DNA from: Flavitalea plasmicola
GTDB lineage: Bacteria; Bacteroidota; Bacteroidia; Chitinophagales; Chitinophagaceae
DNA length: 64,000 nt
Direction: 5' to 3'
Assembly (NCBI RefSeq): GCF_030546645.1
Contig: NZ_JAUOTO010000012.1
Location: 119,156 to 183,155 of the forward strand
Under the pieces are notes generated by a model, which did no database searches, had not been told where the DNA came from, and saw only the letters and a list, made by a program, of their open reading frames with translations. How positions within the stretch are numbered: position 1 is the first letter of the stretch; each line of letters starts with the position of its first letter. Shown piece after piece: positions 9,497-17,305 of the stretch. A program made the translations under genes and the position numbers.

Positions 9497-10618
9497 ATGT
9501 ACAAGTTTTTCCGAAATATCTTGTTCCTGTTCCCTACCGAAGATGTGCATTATTTCAGCATGAACATGTTAAGAGCGCTCTGCCGCTGGCGCTGGTCCAG
9601 GCAGCTGGTGACCTGGGCCTGCCGGCCGGACGAAGCTGCAAGCTACAAGCTACAAGCTGCAAGTGAGGACAGGGGAGGCGGTTCCCTGCAGAAAGAGGTA
9701 TTCGGTCTCACGTTCCGCAACCCCGTTGGCCTGGGAGCCGGATTTGACAAGAACGCCCTTTACCTCAGGGAACTGGACGCCCTGGGCTTCGGATTCGTCG
9801 AAATAGGAACAGTGACCCCCCTGCCCCAGGACGGGAACGAAAAACCCAGGCTATTCCGCCTCCCCCAGGACCAGGCATTGATCAACCGGATGGGCTTTAA
9901 CAACGAAGGCGTACAGGTCATCGCACAGCGGTTGAAACAATGGCGGGAGAAGAACGGCGCCCGGTCCGGCGGCAACCAGCGCCTTCCGCTGATCGTCGGC
10001 GGCAACATCGGTAAGAACAAGGCCACTCCCAACGAGGAAGCGTGGAAAGACTATATCATCTGCTTTCGCGAGCTCTTCGACCACGTGGATTATTTCGTGG
10101 TCAATGTCAGCTCTCCCAATACGCCGGGACTGCGTGCGCTGCAGGAAAAGGACGCCCTGCACAATATCCTCACCCGCCTGCAGGCGCTGAACCAGGAGAT
10201 GGCCGCCGTCCGCCATATCCCGCCAAGGCCCCTGCTGCTGAAGATCGCGCCCGACCTTACCTGGCAGCAGATAGACGACGTGGTGGACCTGGCTATGGAG
10301 ATCAGGCTGGATGGACTCGTGGCCGCCAATACCACCATCAGCCGGGACGGGCTGATCACGTCCCCCGCCCGCCTGGAAACCATCGGCGCCGGTGGATTAA
10401 GCGGCGCCCCCTTAAAAGAGAGATCGACCGAAATAGTCCGGTATATACACAAGAAAACAGGAGGGACCCTTCCCATCATCGCCTCCGGCGGGATCTTTAC
10501 AGGCGAGGACGGCCTGGAGAAAACAGCGGCAGGCGGCTCGCTGGTGCAGGTATGGACCGGTTTTATCTACGAAGGCCCCTTTATCGTGGGCCGGATCTGC
10601 GCAAAACTGCAACGTTGA
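9497..10618 (+). CDS. pyrD: Dihydroorotate dehydrogenase (quinone), class 2
   Basis: A 373-aa enzyme that oxidises dihydroorotate to orotate with membrane quinone in pyrimidine synthesis. The N-terminal helix (MYKFFRNILFLFP) matches the membrane-associated extension of class 2 enzymes. FMN and substrate motifs are FRNPVGLGAGFDKN, RMGFNNEG, VNVSSPNTPGLR, the Lys in LLLKIAPDL, AANTTISRDGL, GGLSGAPLKERS, IIASGGIFTGEDG and VQVWTGFIYEGP. Oddly, between the membrane helix and LQKEVFGL the protein carries a stretch read from an in-frame AGCTNCA heptamer tract (EAASYKLQAAS, about residues 46-56), not expected in the family. The enzyme otherwise looks intact. Confidence 0.95.
   Translation: MYKFFRNILFLFPTEDVHYFSMNMLRALCRWRWSRQLVTWACRPDEAASYKLQAASEDRGGGSLQKEVFGLTFRNPVGLGAGFDKNALYLRELDALGFGFVEIGTVTPLPQDGNEKPRLFRLPQDQALINRMGFNNEGVQVIAQRLKQWREKNGARSGGNQRLPLIVGGNIGKNKATPNEEAWKDYIICFRELFDHVDYFVVNVSSPNTPGLRALQEKDALHNILTRLQALNQEMAAVRHIPPRPLLLKIAPDLTWQQIDDVVDLAMEIRLDGLVAANTTISRDGLITSPARLETIGAGGLSGAPLKERSTEIVRYIHKKTGGTLPIIASGGIFTGEDGLEKTAAGGSLVQVWTGFIYEGPFIVGRICAKLQR
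9632..9663 (+). repeat. AGCTNCA heptamer tract inside pyrD
   Basis: Four to five degenerate units (AGCTGCA, AGCTACA, AGCTACA, AGCTGCA) lie within the pyrD reading frame without breaking it. They are in the same orientation relative to the gene as the tracts at the ends of dnaB, pheT and zapA. Confidence 0.9.
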
Positions 10619-10906
10619 CACAGTTATGGCCTCAATCGACACACTTATTGCCAAAATCAACACGAGTATCAATTCAGACGCGCGGAATGCACTTTTTTCA
10701 TTGCGATAGCCGTTATTTGCGGCACAACCCCAAGCTTGAAACAATGAAAAATGTTGCCCTTTTTGTGCTTCTACCCGCCTGCCACTACAACTTTCAACAT
10801 TGAGCTTTACATAATGACGGCGTCACCACCCAAACCCCTAAACCATTAAAGGCGGTGATTGATCGTCAGGCTTTTCCTAACAGCCTTTTTCTATGAAATT
10901 GCAACA
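10619..10906. other. Gene-free spacer between pyrD and the TerC-like gene
   Basis: No convincing coding frame. A weak hairpin (AGGCT / AGCCT followed by TTTTT, 10868-10890) and the strong one at 10907 are the only structures noticed. I looked for the manganese (yybP-ykoY) riboswitch that can precede terC-type genes and could not recognise its conserved core. Confidence 0.5.
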
Positions 10907-10935
10907 GGCATCGTCGAAGGACGGTGCCTTTTTTT
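10907..10935 (+). terminator. Strong terminator hairpin ahead of the TerC-like gene
   Basis: GGCATCGTC / GACGGTGCC stem (one G:T pair), GAAG tetraloop and seven T. It lies 57 nt before the TerC-like start codon, so it either ends an upstream transcript or attenuates the TerC-like mRNA. Confidence 0.75.
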
Positions 10936-10991
10936 GTGGGGTAAAGGTCTTATTTTTACGGCCTCTTAATGATCTTAACGCACACACACTT

Positions 10992-11738
10992 ATGGCTCCC
11001 CTCTTTAGTATTGATTCGCTTATTAGTCTGTTCACCCTTTCGCTTTTGGAGATCGTACTGGGTATCGATAACGTTATTTTTGTATCCATCCTCATCGGCA
11101 GGCTGGCTCCGGATAAACAGCTGAGCGCCCGTCGCATCTGGATGATCGCCGGCATCCTGATCAGAAGCCTCCTTCTGCTGGGACTGGGATGGCTGGTAAC
11201 CAATGGCAGCAAAGAGCTTTTCTCCGTGTTTGGCTATGGGTTCAGCATACGCAATCTCGTTATGCTGGCAGGCGGGCTGTTCCTCTTATATAAGACCGTG
11301 AAGGAAATTCATGAAAAGCTGGAAGGGGACGGTCACGAACTGGCGGCGGCGGATAAGCCGTCCATGTCATTCGGCGCCATCGTCACCCAAATCGTTCTGG
11401 TGGACACCGTTTTCTCATTTGATAGTATCATCACAGCCGTAGGATTGGCCCGACAGGTACCCGTCATGATCACCGCCGTGATCATTGCCATGATCATCAT
11501 GTTCTTCTTTTCCCAGAAGATCGCGGATTTCATCAACAGGCGGCCTACCCTCAAGATCCTTGCGCTCGCTTTCCTGCTGATGGTAGGATTCAGTCTTTTC
11601 TTCGAAGGCCTGGAGCCCATTCATCATGCCCATATCGACAAAGGCTACATCTATTTCTCCATGGCCTTTGCCTTCGGTGTCGAGCTGCTGAATACACGCT
11701 ATAAAAAGAAAACGATAAAGCCACATGACAAACACTAA
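10992..11738 (+). CDS. TerC family integral membrane protein
   Basis: A 248-aa polytopic protein of the TerC/Alx family, implicated in metal (manganese) export and tellurite resistance. Conserved features are the acidic intramembrane motif LLEIVLGIDNVIFVS near the N-terminus and its internal repeat IVLVDTVFSFDSIITAVGL; the two Asp-containing helices are typical. About seven hydrophobic helices are visible. The ATG at 10992 is preferred over the ATG at 10893, because the intervening 33 residues would be translated from the terminator hairpin. The gene overlaps the next one by 14 nt. Confidence 0.88.
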   Translation: MAPLFSIDSLISLFTLSLLEIVLGIDNVIFVSILIGRLAPDKQLSARRIWMIAGILIRSLLLLGLGWLVTNGSKELFSVFGYGFSIRNLVMLAGGLFLLYKTVKEIHEKLEGDGHELAAADKPSMSFGAIVTQIVLVDTVFSFDSIITAVGLARQVPVMITAVIIAMIIMFFFSQKIADFINRRPTLKILALAFLLMVGFSLFFEGLEPIHHAHIDKGYIYFSMAFAFGVELLNTRYKKKTIKPHDKH

Positions 11739-12357
11739 AACCACCACCGTCATCGATGCCCGCATCGACGCGTACATCATCAGATCGGCTGATTTTGCAC
11801 GCCCCATCCTCGAACACATCCGCAAGCTGGTGCATAAAGCCTGGCCCGGCGTGGAGGAAACGATCAAATGGGGCATGCCGTTCTTCCAGAACAACGGCAG
11901 CATCCTCTGTAACATGGCGGCCTTTAAGGCGCATTGCGCTTTCGGGCTGTGGAATGCCTCGCTGCTGAAAGATCCCGAAGGCATCCTGCAGTTAAAGGAA
12001 AAGAACGCGATGGGACATCTGGACCGGATCACCTCTAAGAAAGACCTGCCTTCGGACAAGATCATGATCGCTTACATCCGCGAAGCTGCGGAGCTCAACG
12101 AAAAGGGTATCAAGAAAACAAAGCCCAAAGCAGCCCCCAAAAAGGAACCACCCATCCCGGCGGCGTTGACTACGGCCCTGAAAAAAAACAAAAAAGCGCT
12201 GGCTGCATTTGAGGCATTTTCACCTTCCCACCGGCGGGAATACATCGAATGGATCGCGGAAGCGAAGACTGAGGCCACACGGGAAAAACGTATAGCCACC
12301 GCCATGGAATGGCTGACCGAAGGCAAGTCGTTGCGCTGGAAATACCAGAAAAAATAA
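11725..12357 (+). CDS. DUF1801 / YdeI-like protein
   Basis: A 210-aa soluble protein. The N-terminal ~120 residues have the DUF1801 pattern (ILEHIRKLVHKAWPGVEETIKWGMPFF, then NMAAFKAHCAFGLW). The C-terminal ~60 residues have the YdeI/OmpD-associated pattern (ALAAFEAFSPSHRREYIEWIAEAKTEATREKRI). A Lys/Pro-rich linker (KKTKPKAAPKKEPP) joins the two. The family is common in soil Bacteroidota; YdeI-type domains have been linked to peptide and bacteriocin tolerance, but no mechanism is readable here. It is translationally coupled to the TerC-like gene by a 14-nt overlap and is convergent with rsmE. Confidence 0.8.
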   Translation: MTNTKTTTVIDARIDAYIIRSADFARPILEHIRKLVHKAWPGVEETIKWGMPFFQNNGSILCNMAAFKAHCAFGLWNASLLKDPEGILQLKEKNAMGHLDRITSKKDLPSDKIMIAYIREAAELNEKGIKKTKPKAAPKKEPPIPAALTTALKKNKKALAAFEAFSPSHRREYIEWIAEAKTEATREKRIATAMEWLTEGKSLRWKYQKK

Positions 12358-12362
12358 TTCTA

Positions 12363-13073
12363 TCAACGTATACACATAAGCGTTGCCGCCACCACGCCCG
12401 CCGTCTCCGTCCGCAGGCGCGTCTCCCCCAACGTAACAGGCAGAAGACCGCTGCCCAGCGCCATTTCAATCTCGTTTTTGGTAAAATCCCCTTCCGGCCC
12501 GATGAGGATCAGCTGCGAAGCCGCGGCCGAAGCACGCGCCGCCACGGCCAGGGATGAACGCTCCGTCTCCACGCAATGTGCGATAAAACCCTCCTCCCCG
12601 GAACTTTCCCGGATCACCTGCGCCAACGGGGTAGGAGTCCGCAATGCGGGTAGCCAGGTCTGCTGCGATTGGAGCATCGCGCTTACCAGGATATTTTGCA
12701 TCCTGTCCTGGCGGAAATGCTGCTTCTCCGTCCTTTCGCACAGCAGCGGGACAATACCCGTCACACCGATCTCCGTCGCCTTCTCCAGGAACCATTCGAA
12801 GCGGGAAGCGTTCTTCAGCAGAGACATGGCCACGGTCACCTTCCTCGTCCGGCCCGGCTGAAAAACCGACGCATTTACCCTGACCAGGCATTTCTTCTTG
12901 TGATCGTCCAGGATCGCCGCCGTCAGCAACCATCCACTACCGTCCGTCAGCAGCAGCTGCTGTCCCTTCTGCATCCGCAGCACCTGGACCACATGACGGG
13001 AATTATCTTCGTCCAGCGTTATTTCAACATCGCCGGGACGATACGCGGATAGATAAAAAAAAGGTAATGCCAT
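12363..13073 (-). CDS. rsmE: 16S rRNA (uracil1498-N3)-methyltransferase
   Basis: A 236-aa SPOUT-class methyltransferase that modifies U1498 of 16S rRNA using SAM. It has an N-terminal PUA-like part (about 1-75, with DEDNSRHVVQVLRMQKGQ) and a C-terminal knotted catalytic domain with LIGPEGDFTKNEIE and LGETRLRTETAGVVA, the signature of the family. Length is typical. It is convergent with the YdeI-like gene with five bases between stops. A lysine-rich segment and EWFLEKATEIGV match the conserved helix before the knot. Confidence 0.93.
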   Translation of the reverse strand: MALPFFYLSAYRPGDVEITLDEDNSRHVVQVLRMQKGQQLLLTDGSGWLLTAAILDDHKKKCLVRVNASVFQPGRTRKVTVAMSLLKNASRFEWFLEKATEIGVTGIVPLLCERTEKQHFRQDRMQNILVSAMLQSQQTWLPALRTPTPLAQVIRESSGEEGFIAHCVETERSSLAVAARASAAASQLILIGPEGDFTKNEIEMALGSGLLPVTLGETRLRTETAGVVAATLMCIR

Positions 13074-13273
13074 CGGAGCTTCTTATCAGGCGAAGTTACA
13101 GGCCCCGGGGCTTGGATTATCCGGTTTACTGCTTATTTTGTTTGTACTATGGAAAAACGCCCCCTCCCTCAACAAGACCTGCCGTAATGGTCAGTGCAAA
13201 ATAAAAGCCCCTCGTAAGGAGCTGTTTATTGCTATTTGATTAGCGAACCTCAGACAAACTTAATTCAACTCTG

Positions 13274-13312
13274 GCTTGTAGCTTGCAGCTTGTAGCTCAC
13301 AGCTCACAGCTA
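13274..13312 (-). repeat. AGCTNCA heptamer tract at the dnaB stop codon
   Basis: Read on the minus strand, the tract starts with TAG (the dnaB stop codon) and runs on as degenerate AGCT-heptamers for about 39 nt. The tract itself therefore supplies the stop. Confidence 0.88.
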
Positions 13313-14878
13313 GAAAGGCACATCGTCCTCGTCGATAGGCAGGTCCTTCATCCGGCTGCCGGCCTGGATATACAGCTTGGCGCCGCCGCCATCGTCATCC
13401 TGAACAGGCTTCCAGCTGCCGCCGGAAGGCATGCCGATGCCCCCGAAATCATCCCCCTCGTACTCAGTGAACTTCTGTATATGGAGCAGCGCCCGCAGCT
13501 TGACGGTATCCAGGGAGCCGTTACGGTGCTTGGCGATCTTCACATGTGTCTCCCCTTTATTGCTTTCTCCCATTTCATTGGCGGTGATGCCATAATATTC
13601 GGGCCGGTACAGGAACATCACCATGTCGGCATCCTGTTCGATAGCGCCTGATTCACGCAGATCGCTCAGCTGGGGGATCTTCTCCCCTTCCTTGCGCGAT
13701 TCAACGGCACGGCTCAGCTGGGACAGGGCGATGATAGGCACCTGGAGCTCTTTTGCCAGACCTTTCAGCGCACGCGAGATCTGGCTGATCTCCTGTTCGC
13801 GGTTGCCCTTATTGTCGCCGCCCCCGCTCATCAGCTGCAGGTAGTCGATGATGATAAAGCCGATATTATGCTTGTTTTTCAGACGGCGGCACTTGGCGCG
13901 CAGCTCGAAAATATTGAGGGCAGGGGTGTCATCGATGAAAATAGGAGCTTTTGCCAGCCTGTCGATCCCTTTCTTGTACAGTTGCTTCATCTCATGATCC
14001 TCCAGGCGGCCGCGGGCGATCTTTTCCATAAAGATCTCGCTCTCAGCGCTAAGGATACGTTGCACCAGCTGAGCAGAGCTCATTTCAAGGCTGAAGAAAG
14101 CAACGGGAGTAGGCTTGATATTATTCAGGGCGGCATTACGGGCCAGGTTAAGGGCGAAAGCCGTTTTACCCACGGCAGGACGGGCAGCCAGGATAATAAG
14201 GTCCGTCGGCTGCCAGCCATAAGTGATCTTATCCAGGGTGGAAAATCCGCTGGGCACGCCGGAGATCTCATCCTTTTTGTTCCGCATCTCTTCGATCCGC
14301 TGGATCGTTTTGACCAGGACGCTGTCGATGCTGTCGAAATTCTTTCGAAGGTGATTGTTGGTGATCTCGAATAGTTTGCTCTCCGCGTCGTCCAGCAAGT
14401 CGAATACGTCTGTGCTGTCCTCGTAGGCGTCTCCGATGATCTCCCCGCTGATGCGGATCAGCTCCCGCTGGATGAATTTCTGCAGGACGATGCGGGAGTG
14501 CGTTTCTATATTGGCGGAAGACACCACCGAATTGGTCAGCTTCGTCACATAATAGGGGCCGCCTACCACCTCCAGGTCTTCCCGGACCTTCAGCTCTTCC
14601 ACCACCGTGAGGATATCGATGGGCTGACTTTTCTGGGCCAGGGACTGCATGGCCTTGTATATGCGTTGATGACCCTCCAGGTAAAAGCATTCGGGCTTTA
14701 AGATCTCCACAACAGTATCAAAAGCACTTTTTTCCAGCATGATGGCGCCCAGTACAGCCTCCTCCAGTTCCTTGGCCTGAGGAGGAATTTTACCATAAAC
14801 CATGGTGCTGAGATCCACAGTAGGCTTGCGCCTGAATTTGCTGCGGTCCTTGTTGAGATTAAGGTTAGTAAGATCCAT
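13310..14878 (-). CDS. dnaB: Replicative DNA helicase DnaB
   Basis: A 522-aa hexameric helicase that unwinds DNA at the fork. The N-terminal DnaB domain (about 30-130: PPQAKELEEAVLGAIMLEKSAF) precedes the RecA-like motor with Walker A ARPAVGKTAFALN, Walker B FIIIDYLQLMSGG and a motif-4 region QLSRAVESRKEGEKIPQLSDLRESGAIEQDAD (key residues only). I choose the ATG at 14878 (MDLTNLNLNKD). The frame stays open for 45 more codons upstream, but these have no helicase-like sequence. The stop TAG is the first codon of an AGCTNCA tract. About 320 nt upstream lie three phased DnaA-box-like 9-mers. Confidence 0.95.
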   Translation of the reverse strand: MDLTNLNLNKDRSKFRRKPTVDLSTMVYGKIPPQAKELEEAVLGAIMLEKSAFDTVVEILKPECFYLEGHQRIYKAMQSLAQKSQPIDILTVVEELKVREDLEVVGGPYYVTKLTNSVVSSANIETHSRIVLQKFIQRELIRISGEIIGDAYEDSTDVFDLLDDAESKLFEITNNHLRKNFDSIDSVLVKTIQRIEEMRNKKDEISGVPSGFSTLDKITYGWQPTDLIILAARPAVGKTAFALNLARNAALNNIKPTPVAFFSLEMSSAQLVQRILSAESEIFMEKIARGRLEDHEMKQLYKKGIDRLAKAPIFIDDTPALNIFELRAKCRRLKNKHNIGFIIIDYLQLMSGGGDNKGNREQEISQISRALKGLAKELQVPIIALSQLSRAVESRKEGEKIPQLSDLRESGAIEQDADMVMFLYRPEYYGITANEMGESNKGETHVKIAKHRNGSLDTVKLRALLHIQKFTEYEGDDFGGIGMPSGGSWKPVQDDDGGGAKLYIQAGSRMKDLPIDEDDVPF

Positions 14879-15196
14879 TGATAAACCGTCCAAATAATTA
14901 AAAAATAGGGTGTCCAGCACAAAACGAACCCAGGGTTCGTGTCCGAAGGACCATCCTTCAGACGTGTCCGGCAAATGGGTTACTTTGTCACTGCACACCC
15001 GTTTGTCGGACACACCATCCCGTCCAGGGGACCAGGCTCATTAGGTTAGTGTTCCAGCCTATATTATATTAAGAAATTGTTATGGCAAAATGAACAGAAT
15101 GTTACCCCTTTGAGTCAGGAGGGCGAATATAGAACTCAAAATCCCGTCGAAAAAACTTTTTCTTTTTCTATATTTTTCCTACCAAAATCCACTCTG

Positions 15197-15302
15197 TTAT
15201 CCACATTTAACCCCCGGTTATACACACTAACCCGCCAGCTATCCACAATTTAAAAAAGTTTTCAGCCATTTCCCGTTTTAAATTCACACCTGCTGTGCAC
15301 AA
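15197..15302 (+). promoter_or_regulatory. Cluster of DnaA-box-like sites (candidate oriC or dnaB control site)
   Basis: TTATCCACA at 15197, TTATACACA at 15218 and CTATCCACA at 15239 share one orientation with starts exactly 21 bp apart (two helical turns). A reverse site TGTGCACAA (one mismatch) lies at 15294. The first two match TTATNCACA exactly. The surroundings are AT-rich (T-runs at 15150-15180, A/T-rich 15245-15290). The 14,879-15,427 interval has no gene. This could be a replication origin, a DnaA-titration site or a DnaA-responsive site for dnaB. Confidence 0.5.
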
Positions 15303-15370
15303 AGATTTAAGGCCAAATATTTTGCCAGGAGGCTGAAACACCAGAATGCGGTTTGAAGGGTTTTGGAGCA

Positions 15371-15410
15371 CAAAAAAAGATCCCCAGCGGCCTTGAAACA
15401 CGCTGGGGAT
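15371..15410 (-). terminator. Terminator of the Pro/Gln-rich lipoprotein gene
   Basis: On the minus strand: ATCCCCAGCG / CGCTGGGGAT stem followed by TCTTTTTTTG. It sits 18 nt beyond the stop at 15428. Confidence 0.85.
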
Positions 15411-15427
15411 AGTAATTTGAACCAGGG

Positions 15428-17080
15428 CTATTGTCTCTCTGGTCTGGTATTTTGCTTGTCCTCACTCGGTTTGGGCGGGGGAGGAGGGGTAACGGTGCGG
15501 GTTACGGGCCGTGGCTGCACCGGCGGAGCCTGCGGAGGCGTAGGCCTGGGCGTCAGCTGGCGCGGGGCCGGTTGCTGCTGTACAGGTTGGTTCACCGGCT
15601 GCACCGCAGGCCTCGTGGGCCTCGCCACAGGCTGATTGGAGGGCTGCGACGGCTGTTGGGCAGGAGGGGCCGGCTGCTGCACTGGCTGCGCAGGCTGCTG
15701 AGCGGGCTGCGATGGCTGCTGTACAGGTCTTCCCCAGGGTCTGCCAGGACGGCTTGCCGGCGGGTTCGCCGGCTGCTGCACAGGAGGCGAAGGTTGTACA
15801 GGTTGGGCCGGTTGGTCCACTGGCTGAGCAGGTTGTTGTGCGGGCTGTGACGGCTGCTGTACAGGTCTTCCCCAAGGTCTGCCAGGACGGCTTGCCGGCT
15901 GTTGCACGGGCTGGGAAGGCTGCAGCACAGGCTGTGAGGGCTGCTGCTGTACGGGCTGTTGCACTGGCGGCTGCACTGCGGGCCTCGTCGGCCTCGTCTG
16001 CGGCTCAGCAGGTGGCGTGTAAGGCCTCGTCACAGGCTGGTTATCGGGCCGCGACGGCTGTTGCACGGGCTGCCCGGGTTGGTTCGGGAACCCTGACACA
16101 GGCCGCCCGGTGACAGGCCTGTTATCCCTGTTGGGATAGCCATTGCTGGCAGGAGGCCTGTTGCCGTAGACCGTTGTATTCACCGGCCTGACGGTATTCA
16201 TGCTGTTCACCCTGGTGGGCGCCGGACGGGACGAGCCGTAATTGCCGGCATTATACCGGGGCCCTTCGTTTATTCGGGGGCGATAGATCACCATCCCATT
16301 GTTGCTCACTTGCTGGCCGGGTCTGCTGGCAGTCCTGATGGGCATGGGTCTTATACTGTAGCCTGAATATCTTCCTACTTCATTCGGATCGGGACCGCGG
16401 CCATAGTTCACGCTCCGGGTAGGCCCATTGTTATTGATGATCGTCGTATTGTTGATGATCGTGGTACGATTGATGATCGTCACATTCCGGGATTCATTGA
16501 CATAATAGCTGCGGATCTGGGGACTCCCGACATACTGGTGCGGGACAAAGCACCAATAGTGTGGCGGGGGGGCATAACCGCCGCCATAGGACATGCCAAA
16601 GCTGACCCCCGGCTCCATGGGAGCCCAGCCATAATATTCGTCGCTGTTCCTCCAGGTCACCCAGGCCGGCGCCCACTCATTGCCCGGGACCCACATCCAG
16701 CCATAGCCATCGGCAAAGAACCAGCGGCCATAGTGGAAGGCAGCCCAGCCCCAGGGATAGTCGGAAGCCCAGGTCCAGCCATCTTCGGTGTATACCCAAT
16801 GGCCATTGGTGGCATAGGGCTTGAAATCAGGACCGACATCCGGTAACCAGACATATCCGTAATTGGGATCATCTATCCATTGCCCGTAGGGGCTCAGATC
16901 ATCATAAAAAGATTGATAGGAAGCTTCCGGCTCAGGTTCCGGAGCCGGAGGCGGAGGGGGCGGCGGCATAGGCTGCGCCGAAGGCGGAGGAGGCGAAGGC
17001 CGCTGAACCACATAAGTGGGACCGCAGGCTGTTAAACCTACCAATCCCAGGATCGCAAAAATGTACAGGTGCTTTTTCAT
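15428..17080 (-). CDS. Lipoprotein with YxWGxW-type repeats and Pro/Gln-rich tail
   Basis: A 550-aa secreted lipoprotein. The signal peptide ends in a lipobox (LVGLTACG, Cys about residue 19). A proline-rich linker leads to aromatic repeats (YDDLSPYGQWIDDPNYGYVWLP, WVYTEDGWTWASDYPWGWAAFHYGRWF, WMWVPGNEWAPAWVTW; key residues W/Y/G) of the DUF6600/YXWGXW type, spanning about 55-165. An Asn-rich stretch (TTIINNTTIINNNGP) follows. The last ~230 residues are Pro/Gln/Arg-rich low complexity (PVQQPSQPAQQPAQP), partly duplicated. It would be anchored in the outer membrane with an extended surface or periplasmic tail; function is unknown. It is a single gene with a strong terminator. Confidence 0.85.
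   Translation of the reverse strand: MKKHLYIFAILGLVGLTACGPTYVVQRPSPPPPSAQPMPPPPPPPAPEPEPEASYQSFYDDLSPYGQWIDDPNYGYVWLPDVGPDFKPYATNGHWVYTEDGWTWASDYPWGWAAFHYGRWFFADGYGWMWVPGNEWAPAWVTWRNSDEYYGWAPMEPGVSFGMSYGGGYAPPPHYWCFVPHQYVGSPQIRSYYVNESRNVTIINRTTIINNTTIINNNGPTRSVNYGRGPDPNEVGRYSGYSIRPMPIRTASRPGQQVSNNGMVIYRPRINEGPRYNAGNYGSSRPAPTRVNSMNTVRPVNTTVYGNRPPASNGYPNRDNRPVTGRPVSGFPNQPGQPVQQPSRPDNQPVTRPYTPPAEPQTRPTRPAVQPPVQQPVQQQPSQPVLQPSQPVQQPASRPGRPWGRPVQQPSQPAQQPAQPVDQPAQPVQPSPPVQQPANPPASRPGRPWGRPVQQPSQPAQQPAQPVQQPAPPAQQPSQPSNQPVARPTRPAVQPVNQPVQQQPAPRQLTPRPTPPQAPPVQPRPVTRTVTPPPPPKPSEDKQNTRPERQ
15712..15895. repeat. Direct repeat in the lipoprotein tail
   Basis: A segment beginning CTGCTGTACAGGTCTTCCCC occurs near 15717 and again near 15852. 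The copies run on almost identically (one A/G difference seen) for about 45 nt. They encode two copies of SRPGRPWGRPVQQPSQPAQQ, so this is a recent internal duplication in coding sequence. Confidence 0.8.
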
Positions 17081-17277
17081 AAACCAGATTTTTAAGGAGT
17101 ACTACATAGAATAAGACTGCACGATCTATGCTAGGTAAAGCGACCCCAAAAGTATTAACATTTGATTACCACTTCCTACCCGCAACAGCCCAAATCTCAC
17201 ACTTATCTGGCTTAAAAACGTAATTATCAGCGAAATATTTCCATCCCCCGGCCGAAGTCACACGCAGGTAAAACCGC

Positions 17278-17285
17278 TATCTTTG
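17278..17285 (+). promoter_or_regulatory. -7 promoter element of pheT
   Basis: TATCTTTG matches TAnnTTTG, 20 nt before the pheT ATG. No clear -33 TTTG is seen. Confidence 0.5.
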
Positions 17286-17305
17286 CCCTCCAATAGAAAA
17301 TAATC

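Noticed and set aside
10619..10991. Manganese (yybP-ykoY) riboswitch before the TerC-like gene
   Set aside because: The expected conserved core is not recognisable; only ordinary terminator-like hairpins are present.
15428..15850. Plus-strand open frames rich in Arg/Leu or Gly opposite the lipoprotein tail
   Set aside because: They are antisense shadows of the Pro/Gln-coding simple sequence.
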